A stretch of 32,782 nt of DNA from a virus. Each line of letters begins with the position of its first letter. Position 1 is the stretch's first letter. A program made the position numbers and the translations under genes. The notes beneath the pieces are model-generated. The model had not been told where the DNA came from and did no database searches. It saw nothing but the letters and a program-made list of their open reading frames with translations. The stretch covers positions 1-32,782 of IMG/VR virus record IMGVR_UViG_3300025083_000128. One strand, written 5' to 3'. Positions 20,555 to 26,914 of this stretch are shown here, one piece after another.

Positions 20555-20654
20555 TGGTAAATACATAGGGTATGATGATGATGGTAAGGTTGTCATCATA
20601 TCCCGCAACAAAAAGATAGTCATCAAGTACATGCACAAGGAGACACAGCAATGA
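20544..20654 (+). CDS. Possible 36-residue ORF
   Basis: ATG 20544-20546 opens 36 codons (MQHNGKYIGYDDDGKVVII...) ending in a TGA that overlaps the next ATG. It begins inside the end of the HTH gene and fills an otherwise empty gap of about 95 bases. The sequence looks like a two-strand beta hairpin. No Shine-Dalgarno sequence is visible, so it would depend on coupling. Plausible, not proven. Confidence 0.35.
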   Translation: MQHNGKYIGYDDDGKVVIISRNKKIVIKYMHKETQQ

Positions 20655-20788
20655 CTTACAGAGTACAATTCTTTGACACCGATGGTAAACTTATCTGTTG
20701 GTACAGTACAGGTAACAGAGCAGAAGCATACAAGCTAGCTGTTAAGAGTAAGAACTGGTATGCGGAGGTGGAACGTGTCAACGCTTAA
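20651..20788 (+). CDS. Tiny early protein, unknown
   Basis: 45 residues (MTYRVQFFDTDGKLICWYST...), with AAGGAG nine bases before the ATG. A strand pair followed by a helix (GNRAEAYKLAVKSKNWYAEVERV). It overlaps the next gene's GTG start by 14 bases. No family recognised. Confidence 0.5.
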   Translation: MTYRVQFFDTDGKLICWYSTGNRAEAYKLAVKSKNWYAEVERVNA

Positions 20789-21227
20789 CTACACACTCAT
20801 GGCTAGCCTGTTAGCTACACCTATCTTAGCTGATCAATCAGTGACAGGTACAATAGAAGATCACTACTCGTATTACACAGAGCGAGTACCAGAAACTAAA
20901 CGTGTATGTGAAACCGTCCAGGTTCCAGTATATGAGACACGCAAGAAGAGTGCAGACGGTGGTGATGTATTAGGTGGTATGATCATTGGTGGTCTACTAG
21001 GCAAGGCACTCACAGGTAATGACAAAGGTGCAGGAGTAGGTGCTGTGATCGGTGGTGTCGCAGGAGCAGAACGCAACAAGACTGAACAGGTAGTGACAGG
21101 CTACCGTGATGAACTACAATGCGAGACTGTTGAGACATACCGTGAAGTAGAACGTGACCAGTACGAATATAGTGTCTTGACATTCCGTCTTGATGGTGCA
21201 GAGTATAGCGTATCGTTTATCAAATAA
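20775..21227 (+). CDS. Exported glycine-zipper envelope protein
   Basis: 150 residues from a GTG preceded by GGAGGTGG; an ATG at 20760 would spoil the signal peptide. The start (STLNYTLMASLLATPILADQ) is a typical signal peptide with cleavage after LADQ or ILA. GGDVLGGMIIGGLLGKALTGNDKGAGVGAVIGGVAGAERNK is a double glycine-zipper segment of the kind found in 17-kDa-antigen-like outer-membrane proteins. Cys residues lie before and after it. It is an unusual gene in an early operon of small cytoplasmic proteins. A role in superinfection exclusion or envelope change during infection is an attractive inference. Confidence 0.62.
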   Translation: MSTLNYTLMASLLATPILADQSVTGTIEDHYSYYTERVPETKRVCETVQVPVYETRKKSADGGDVLGGMIIGGLLGKALTGNDKGAGVGAVIGGVAGAERNKTEQVVTGYRDELQCETVETYREVERDQYEYSVLTFRLDGAEYSVSFIK

Positions 21228-21237
21228 GGAGAACACA

Positions 21238-21417
21238 ATGCCTAAGTATAATGTAGAGAACCTAAAGAACATCCATCGTTATCACAACGAACTGCAACAA
21301 CAGATTGATGATGCTGATTGGATGGGTGAGTATGATGATGTTGCACACCTACGCAATGAACTGAAACATGTTAAGGAGGCTCAGGATAACGGCGATGTCT
21401 GGTATCCAATGTTCTAA
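21238..21417 (+). CDS. Small charged helical protein, unknown
   Basis: 59 residues from ATG after TAAGGAGA; the longer frame from 21190 lies within the preceding gene and lacks a ribosome site. The sequence (NLKNIHRYHNELQQQIDDADWMGEYDDVAHLRNELKHVKEA) is predicted to be two helices forming a coiled hairpin. No family recognised. Confidence 0.5.
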   Translation: MPKYNVENLKNIHRYHNELQQQIDDADWMGEYDDVAHLRNELKHVKEAQDNGDVWYPMF

Positions 21418-21420
21418 GAT

Positions 21421-21528
21421 ATGTATGTAATACCTGCACTGTTCATAATTATTTACTTAGTAGCTTTCGTATGGTTTATATACGATACAAACAAAGGTAA
21501 CGGAGATGGTAGGAACCGAAGAAGATGA
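21421..21528 (+). CDS. 35-residue single-span membrane peptide
   Basis: MYVIPALFIIIYLVAFVWF is a single membrane segment at the very N-terminus, followed by a basic tail (GDGRNRRR). The ATG comes four bases after the previous stop and its stop overlaps the next start as ATGA. No clear ribosome site. Small membrane peptides of this type occur in phage early regions and may disturb the host membrane or transport. No function is assigned. Confidence 0.45.
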   Translation: MYVIPALFIIIYLVAFVWFIYDTNKGNGDGRNRRR

Positions 21529-21764
21529 CCCGACAGATGATGTTACACACTGGATTGGCAAGATACCTAAAGAGAGTACTGACGAGTCTGAGCGTACTGA
21601 TCAACGTACTACTAGGAGGTCAAAACAACCAGACGTTCAGCGCAAGGAACCACCAGTGGCAGAAAGAGGGTAAGCCTAACATAGTATACTTCATTGACCT
21701 ACTGCTAGGCAAAGGCCACTGCGTAGAGTGTTGGGTTTACTGGAAAGTGAGGAGAAAATGGTAA
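21525..21764 (+). CDS. Conserved small phage protein (NQTFSARNxxW type)
   Basis: 79 residues. After a hydrophobic segment (LTSLSVLINVLLGG) comes NQTFSARNHQWQKEGKPNIVYFIDLLLGKGHCVECW, a motif set (NQT.SARN, GKPN, ID, HC) that I recall from small proteins of many phages and prophages. Function unknown; membrane association and the HC..C residues suggest metal binding or quality control at the membrane. The stop overlaps the integrase start. A competing frame at 21506-21673 covers part of it and is rejected. Confidence 0.55.
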   Translation: MTRQMMLHTGLARYLKRVLTSLSVLINVLLGGQNNQTFSARNHQWQKEGKPNIVYFIDLLLGKGHCVECWVYWKVRRKW

Positions 21765-22678
21765 TTAATATCCCAGGCAAGACAGCTAGTGTACGTGACA
21801 TTGTGTACTACTACTTGAACAGCGATAACTATAAACGCTTATCAAGTAAGTCACAGCGTGAGTATTCTGCACAGTTAGAGAAAGCACTTGATACTGTAGT
21901 AGAAGGTAAGCCTCTTGGTAGCTACCGTGCACGTTCACTCAAGGCTAGACATACTAACCTAGCATATCAGCAGTGGCTACAGATAGGTGCACACACAGCT
22001 AACTATCGTAAGGCTACACTCAGCACAGCGTGGCGTTACTGTATGCGCCTTGACGTTATGGAGAACGATCCAGTAAGACTGATCAAGACTGAGAACCCTA
22101 AGCCACGCAAGGTTAAGTGGTCACGTGATCAGGTGTCAACCTTTCTTGACACAGCATACTCTGACTTCAAGTGGCGTAGCATTGGGTTAATTGTACACAT
22201 GTCCTACGAATGGGCGCAACGTGTAGGTGATATGCGTGTCTTGACTTGGGATCACATTGACTTCGATGCCCAGCGCATAGACTTAACACAAAGTAAGCGT
22301 GGAGCAGACGTTCATTTGCCTATCCCAGAGGCTCTGTGTGCCATGCTACAGCAGCAGAAGGATGACTTTGGGTTCCAGACCTACGTAGCACCTAAGACTA
22401 CGCCTGTAGCAGGAGCTTATGTGCCTTACCCAGTAGACCAGATTGATGGTGCTATCAACGAAGTCAAGGATGCTGCAGGACTACCAAAGAATATCACTGC
22501 TATGGACTTACGCCGCACTGCTATCACTGAGATGGTAGAGGGTGGCGCTGACCTGGCTCAGATCATGCAAGTCAGTGGACACCGTAGCACTGAATCAGTT
22601 AACCCTTACTTAGTAAATACATTCAGCGGTGCTAAGACTGCACTAGCTAAGAGAGGAGGACGTGATGAAGAAGTGTAA
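21758..22678 (+). CDS. int: Tyrosine recombinase (phage integrase)
   Basis: 306 residues from ATG after GAGGAGAAA; the 21728 start lacks a ribosome site. The N-terminal SAM-like domain (about 10-110) binds the arm or core sites. The catalytic domain shows R155 (QRVGDM), K180 (QSKRG), R252 in MDLRRT, H275 (SGHRSTES) and the nucleophile Y284 (VNPYLVNT). The first residue of the HxxR box is Met (M249) rather than His, a tolerated but uncommon change. It would insert the phage at a host att site. It stands at the start of the replication block, as in integrase-bearing marine podoviruses. No attP was recognised. Confidence 0.85.
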   Translation: MVINIPGKTASVRDIVYYYLNSDNYKRLSSKSQREYSAQLEKALDTVVEGKPLGSYRARSLKARHTNLAYQQWLQIGAHTANYRKATLSTAWRYCMRLDVMENDPVRLIKTENPKPRKVKWSRDQVSTFLDTAYSDFKWRSIGLIVHMSYEWAQRVGDMRVLTWDHIDFDAQRIDLTQSKRGADVHLPIPEALCAMLQQQKDDFGFQTYVAPKTTPVAGAYVPYPVDQIDGAINEVKDAAGLPKNITAMDLRRTAITEMVEGGADLAQIMQVSGHRSTESVNPYLVNTFSGAKTALAKRGGRDEEV

Positions 22679-23258
22679 GATATGCCAGCAAGTAAAAGAC
22701 TTAAAGCATTTTTATAAGCATAAACAAACTAAAGACGGTGTAAATATTTACTGTAAGACATGCCAAAGTAAAATAAATGCAGAGTATCGTAAAAACAATA
22801 AAGAGAAAGTACGTAAGACAACAGAAGAATGGAGAGCAAATAATAGAGAACGTATGTTAAATAAGATGAAGGAGTACGGAGCTAAAAACAGACAGAAGCT
22901 TAGAGACTACGCAAAAACATATGCTAAAAACAATAAGGCAAAACGAAGCCATTGGAATGCAAAACGTAAAGCTATTAAACGTTCTTCTATACCTAGTTTT
23001 GTAAAGTATTGTGATCTAGAATCTAAAAGATTAAAAGCGATCTACACACTTTGTATTAATATAAGTAAAACTACAGGTGTAGAACATCACGTAGATCATA
23101 TGTGGCCTTTAGCAGATGGTGGTCCACACTGGAGTGGTAACCTGCAGATCATACCTGCTGAAGAGAACATAAAGAAACGTGCTAAGGTAGACCCTGCTAT
23201 CAAAGCAACCATACAAGAGATGCTAGCCGAAGAGGAAAGACTTCATGCAGAACGTTAA
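22665..23258 (+). CDS. HNH endonuclease with zinc-ribbon N-terminus
   Basis: 197 residues from the ATG after GGAGGACGTG. CKICQQVKDLKHFY...CKTCQSKINAEY is a Cys4 zinc finger (first about 25 residues). The middle is an Asn/Lys/Arg-rich helical repeat region. The C-terminal GVEHHVDHMWPLADGGPHWSGNLQIIPAEENIKKRAK is an HNH nuclease (DH, N and N/K residues). Free-standing HNH genes are usual homing elements in phages. Its middle part is richer in A+T and in AGA/ATA codons than the integrase and primase on either side, suggesting separate arrival. It overlaps the integrase end and the primase start by 14 bases each. Confidence 0.82.
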   Translation: MKKCKICQQVKDLKHFYKHKQTKDGVNIYCKTCQSKINAEYRKNNKEKVRKTTEEWRANNRERMLNKMKEYGAKNRQKLRDYAKTYAKNNKAKRSHWNAKRKAIKRSSIPSFVKYCDLESKRLKAIYTLCINISKTTGVEHHVDHMWPLADGGPHWSGNLQIIPAEENIKKRAKVDPAIKATIQEMLAEEERLHAER

Positions 23259-24033
23259 GAACTACATCGAAGGTCTTGATATAAAAGAAGGAATGCAATA
23301 CCGTGCTACCTGTCCTTGGTGTGGTGGTAAGAACACATTCACTGCTACCAAAGAGGATGGCACTGTAATATACAACTGCTACAAGCTTGACTGTCGCATC
23401 AAAGGTGCAACCAGTACAGGCATGACAGCAGAGGAGATCATGGGTAGATTACGCCCACGTACTACATCCGCAAAGGAGGAACAAGAATTGCTTACGTGGC
23501 CTGAACATGTAGTCACACCCAGCGCAGAGCATTCACTACACACTAAGTTTGTCAAGCGCTGGGACTTAGAGTATGAATACTTGATGTATGATGTCAAAGA
23601 TCGACGCACTGTGTTCCCAATACGACATGAAGGTAGACTCATTGATGCAGTAGGACGTGCGTTAGATGGAGCTATACCAAAGTGGTACAGATACAGTGGG
23701 GTAGCTGACGTATACAAACGTACAGTAGGTAAACCCAATGGTGTAGTTATTCTAGTAGAGGATGTCATTAGTGCAGTATCAGCAGCTAAACTTGTACCAG
23801 GTTTGACTGGTCTAGCTATCCTTGGTACATCACTTAATGTTACAATGATGAAACATTTAGAGGATTACTACAAGATAATTGTAGCGTTAGACCCTGATGC
23901 TGCACACAAGACCTTGGCATACAAGCGAGAGATAGAGTCATGGACAGGGTTAGACACAAGAGCATTACGACTTGACGATGACCTGAAGTATAAGGTAGAG
24001 TCTGATATAATTAAACTTAAGGAGATGGTATGA
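23245..24033 (+). CDS. DNA primase (zinc-binding plus TOPRIM, T7 gp4 N-half type)
   Basis: 262 residues. A Cys4 zinc ribbon (C23, C26, C45, C50: CPWC ... C....C) is followed by an RNA-polymerase/TOPRIM domain with VILVEDVISAVSA (E172) and IIVALDPDAA (D216, D218). It makes RNA primers at the fork. In T7 the same domains are fused to the helicase; here the helicase is a separate gene 1.65 kb downstream. The start overlaps the HNH gene end by 14 bases. The HNH gene's placement directly before this essential gene is typical of homing elements. Confidence 0.85.
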   Translation: MQNVKNYIEGLDIKEGMQYRATCPWCGGKNTFTATKEDGTVIYNCYKLDCRIKGATSTGMTAEEIMGRLRPRTTSAKEEQELLTWPEHVVTPSAEHSLHTKFVKRWDLEYEYLMYDVKDRRTVFPIRHEGRLIDAVGRALDGAIPKWYRYSGVADVYKRTVGKPNGVVILVEDVISAVSAAKLVPGLTGLAILGTSLNVTMMKHLEDYYKIIVALDPDAAHKTLAYKREIESWTGLDTRALRLDDDLKYKVESDIIKLKEMV

Positions 24034-24230
24034 TAGAAGAAATGAAAAGGAAACACTATGAATTGTTGTCTGCTAATAGTGCAGCAGCACTTAATAGGAT
24101 AATTCAAGAAAAGCTAGATGATGGATGGAAGCAATGGGGTTCCCCTTTCTGTAACCCTCTAACGTTAGACGATACAGGACATAGCCTATATCAATCTGTT
24201 GTAAAAGAAGAATGGATATTAGATGAATGA
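24030..24230 (+). CDS. DUF1737-like small protein
   Basis: 66 residues from an ATGA overlap, with AAGGAG upstream. KHYELLSANSAAALNRIIQEKLDDGWKQWGSPFCNPLTLDDTGHSLYQSVVKE fits the DUF1737 layout (YELL, helix, L..GW...G, strand .YQ..V). The function of the family is unknown. It is inserted between primase and ThyX genes with overlaps on both sides. Confidence 0.62.
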   Translation: MIEEMKRKHYELLSANSAAALNRIIQEKLDDGWKQWGSPFCNPLTLDDTGHSLYQSVVKEEWILDE

Positions 24231-24883
24231 TTGAAGTAACTTACATAGACCACATGGGATCTGACCTGTCAGTTGTGAACGCTGCACGAGTAAGCTTTGG
24301 TAAGAAGTCAGACTGGATGTCAAGGGTACACAATGGTGAGCCAAAGGTACTGCAGTTTAAGGATGACAAGCTGATCAAGTATCTAGCCAAGCACAAACAC
24401 TACAGCCCATTCAACCACACGTTTGTTACCTTCCACGTCAAAGCTCCTATCTTTGTAGCTCGTCAGCTTCAGAAACATGAGTACACGATTTGGAACGAAA
24501 TAAGTAGACGATACGTGGATGAAGAGCCTGAGTTTTATCAACCTGATGTTTGGCGTGGGCGTAGTGAAGACAAGAAGCAGGGTAGTGATGGTATTGTTAA
24601 GAGTAACGCTAACGTACCTTACTTTAATGACACGATGCTAGGTGTATATACGCAGCTACTTGATGAAGGTGTAGCACCAGAGCAAGCACGTATGGTGCTA
24701 CCACAGTCGATGATGACAGAGTGGTACTGGTCAGGCACTATGAAAGCAATGCATAAGATGTGCAGCCTACGATGTAAGCCTGACACACAACTTGAAACAC
24801 AGATCGTGGCTAACTATATAGATGATGAGATGGCGAAGTTATTCCCTGTATCCTGGGAAGCACTCAGAGCCTATGAGGATTGA
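24227..24883 (+). CDS. thyX: Flavin-dependent thymidylate synthase
   Basis: 218 residues. It transfers a methyl (methylene) group from folate to dUMP using FAD and NAD(P)H, giving dTMP for phage DNA. KHKHYSPFNHTFVTFHVKAPIFVARQLQKHEYTIWNEISRRYV (about 54-97) contains the ThyX motif, and EQARMVLPQSMMTEWYWSGTMKAMHKMCSLR matches the C-terminal part. The classical RHRxxSxNExSxR is altered to KHE..I.NE.S.R (residues 83-95), keeping H84, N90, E91, S93 and R95. Similar variants occur in phages, as far as I recall. ATGA overlap with the preceding gene. Confidence 0.85.
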   Translation: MIEVTYIDHMGSDLSVVNAARVSFGKKSDWMSRVHNGEPKVLQFKDDKLIKYLAKHKHYSPFNHTFVTFHVKAPIFVARQLQKHEYTIWNEISRRYVDEEPEFYQPDVWRGRSEDKKQGSDGIVKSNANVPYFNDTMLGVYTQLLDEGVAPEQARMVLPQSMMTEWYWSGTMKAMHKMCSLRCKPDTQLETQIVANYIDDEMAKLFPVSWEALRAYED

Positions 24884-24884
24884 T

Positions 24885-25088
24885 ATGACTGGGATGATTG
24901 GAGTTGAACAGGTAGAGGAACACGAGGATGGCAGTGCCACCTACCAATTCCGCCTTGATAGTAACTGTGCCAAGCTACTGCAAGAAGAAGGACTGAAGCT
25001 AGTCTTATACTGTGCAGCAGCTAAGCTAGACATCCAGGTTGTGTATGATTTTATAGAAGATCACATAAGGTACGAGAAGGAAGAGTAA
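24885..25088 (+). CDS. Small protein, unknown
   Basis: 67 residues from the ATG after GAGGATTGAT; an ATG 12 bases upstream is also possible. The sequence (MTGMIGVEQVEEHEDGSATYQFRLDSNCAKLLQEEGLKLVLYCAAAKLDIQVVYDFIEDHIRYEKEE) is strand, helix, helix. I recall similar short proteins next to thymidylate synthase and helicase genes of marine phages, without function. TAATG overlap with the next gene. Confidence 0.5.
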   Translation: MTGMIGVEQVEEHEDGSATYQFRLDSNCAKLLQEEGLKLVLYCAAAKLDIQVVYDFIEDHIRYEKEE

Positions 25089-25339
25089 TGTATACTGTAG
25101 AGTTTGAACCTGATGCATCTATCATTAAGTCACTAGATGAATCGGATACATGTGAGGACATCGAAGTTATCATAGCTGATGATGGGATAGTATTCCTTCG
25201 CCAGTTCATCGAAGAGTTAAACAGACACGAGATTATATCTATAACATATCAGCAGTTACTAGACATCATGGCTGCACTTAAGTCACCTGAAGGAGCATTC
25301 TATGCAAGATTCCAACCCGCCAAAAACAGCAATCGTTGA
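25088..25339 (+). CDS. Small acidic protein, unknown
   Basis: 83 residues (MYTVEFEPDASIIKSLDESD...). An N-terminal strand-rich part with EVIIADDGIVFLRQFIEEL is followed by a helix and a strand, as in compact alpha-beta folds. TAATG overlap with the gene before and a 38-base overlap with the gene after. No family recognised. Confidence 0.5.
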   Translation: MYTVEFEPDASIIKSLDESDTCEDIEVIIADDGIVFLRQFIEELNRHEIISITYQQLLDIMAALKSPEGAFYARFQPAKNSNR

Positions 25340-25508
25340 TACCCGTGTACCGCTTGGTTATGTCTACGTTGACCTACCTGTTGACGAAGTACTAGAAGCG
25401 TGTCGCATGTACATCAATAACAAAAAGTTTGACAATGCACTTGACGCTGTATATGACGGTGGGCATATTGAAAGTTGGGACTACTGGTCACAAGGAGATG
25501 TGAAATGA
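25302..25508 (+). CDS. Small protein, unknown
   Basis: 68 residues from an ATG with GAAGGAG eight bases upstream, which decides the start despite the 38-base overlap. VDTRVPLGYVYVDLPVDEVLEACRMYINNKKFDNALDAVYDGGHIESWDYW is a strand followed by helices. No family recognised. ATGA overlap with the next gene. Confidence 0.5.
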   Translation: MQDSNPPKTAIVDTRVPLGYVYVDLPVDEVLEACRMYINNKKFDNALDAVYDGGHIESWDYWSQGDVK

Positions 25509-25660
25509 AAGAGCTACAAGAAGAACTAAAGCAATGGCAAGCTAAGCTTCAGCACCCTAAGCTTGAAGCATATGAGCGTAAGTTGATCCAGTGTGAGATC
25601 GCATACTTACAGAAGGAAATACAGGATAGGCAGTACACAAAGAAGAAAGAGTACGCCTAG
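25505..25660 (+). CDS. Small coiled-coil protein, unknown
   Basis: 51 residues from the ATGA overlap, with AAGGAG eight bases upstream; the frame upstream to 25475 lacks a ribosome site. It is one long charged helix (MKELQEELKQWQAKLQHPKLEAYERKLIQCEIAYLQKEIQDR) with heptad-like Leu spacing, so it is probably a coiled coil. It lies just before the helicase gene. No function assigned. Confidence 0.5.
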   Translation: MKELQEELKQWQAKLQHPKLEAYERKLIQCEIAYLQKEIQDRQYTKKKEYA

Positions 25661-25684
25661 CCACAGTCTTAGAGGAGACACGAC

Positions 25685-26914
25685 ATGATGGAACTAGCAC
25701 TTATCCGTACACTTATGGACAAAGAGTTCTATGATAACCACAAGGGTATCCGTTGCCCTGATAAGATATTCACTAAAGATGTACGTAAGATCAAGCAGAC
25801 ACTAGACTATGCTATGGATACGTATGAGAAGACACTGACTCCATCTGAGTTAGAAGCTCTCTTCTATGCTGGCAACAACAGCATGACCACAGCTAACAAA
25901 GAAGCGTTCCGTGATCTGTTCAACAAGATTGCTAGAGAGAACCCACTCAACAAAGAGATAGCTGATGATGTATTGTCTAAGCTATTCCAACAAGTAGTCG
26001 GTGAAGAGATTGCTAACCTTGGCTTTGACTATGTTAACGGTAGCAAGAACACACTTGAACCATTGCGTAACTTACTGCGTGACTATCAAGATGACTTCAT
26101 GCCTAACCTCAAAGTAGATTGGGATGACATCAGCATTGAGACATTGCTTGAAGCTAACGACATCCAGTCACAATGGAAGTGGAACATACCATCCCTACGC
26201 CGTAAGGTTGAGGGTATTAGTGGTGGTCACTTAGTTGTTGTAGGTGCACGTCCTAACACAGGTAAGACTAGCTTCCACGCTAGCACTATCGCTGCACCAG
26301 ATGGCTTCGCACACCAAGGCGCTAAGTGTATGATCCTCTGTAACGAGGAAAGCTATGAACGTGTTGGCGCACGTTACCTTAGTGCAGCTACTAGCATGAG
26401 CATGGATGAAGTTAAGAACAACATGCCTGTCGCTGCGTTACGCTACAAGCCTGTCAAGGAGAACATCTTTATCAAGGATAGCACAGGTAAAGACATGTCA
26501 TGGGTAGAGGCTATCGTAAAAGCATACGAGCCAGACATTGTAGTACTAGACATGGGTGATAAGTTTGCAGCTAAGACAAGTGACAAGTCAGATGTGTATC
26601 TTAAAGAGGCAGCTATCCATGCACGTAATATCGCTAAGCAATACAAGTGTGCAATCATCTGGATGTCACAGCTATCTGCTGTAGCTGAAGGTATGGTACG
26701 TGTAGATCAGTCAATGCTAGAAGGATCGAAGACAGGCAAGGCAGCAGAGGCTGACCTGATGGTACTGATCAGTAAGAACAAACCTGTTGAAGGTCAGGAT
26801 GACGAAGAGAGTAACCAACGTCACCTCAACATTGCCAAGAACAAACTCAAAGGTGGGTGGCATGGTGTAGTACACTGTGAGTTAGACGGTGAACGGAGTC
26901 AGTACCTTGCGTAA
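25685..26914 (+). CDS. Replicative DNA helicase (SF4, DnaB/T7 gp4 type)
   Basis: 409 residues; two adjacent ATGs, GAGGAG seven bases before the first. The N-terminal 160 residues are helical and lack any primase motif. The RecA-like core begins with GARPNTGKTS (Walker A, 187-196), followed by the acidic IVVLDMGDKF (Walker B region) and IIWMSQLSAVAEGMVRVDQSMLEGSKTGKAAEADLMVLISKN, the H4 loop and arginine-finger region typical of hexameric helicases. It unwinds DNA ahead of the Pol A and works with the separate primase. Its ribosome site AGAGGAGACAC is perfectly complementary to part of the late-leader loop described at 16259-16357. Confidence 0.88.
   Translation: MMELALIRTLMDKEFYDNHKGIRCPDKIFTKDVRKIKQTLDYAMDTYEKTLTPSELEALFYAGNNSMTTANKEAFRDLFNKIARENPLNKEIADDVLSKLFQQVVGEEIANLGFDYVNGSKNTLEPLRNLLRDYQDDFMPNLKVDWDDISIETLLEANDIQSQWKWNIPSLRRKVEGISGGHLVVVGARPNTGKTSFHASTIAAPDGFAHQGAKCMILCNEESYERVGARYLSAATSMSMDEVKNNMPVAALRYKPVKENIFIKDSTGKDMSWVEAIVKAYEPDIVVLDMGDKFAAKTSDKSDVYLKEAAIHARNIAKQYKCAIIWMSQLSAVAEGMVRVDQSMLEGSKTGKAAEADLMVLISKNKPVEGQDDEESNQRHLNIAKNKLKGGWHGVVHCELDGERSQYLA

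Noticed and set aside
21506-21673. 55-codon ORF (MVGTEEDDPTDDVTHW...) overlapping two small genes.
   Set aside because: The frame starting at 21525 carries the recurrent NQTFSARN motif set; this frame has no clear ribosome spacing. Dual coding cannot be excluded.
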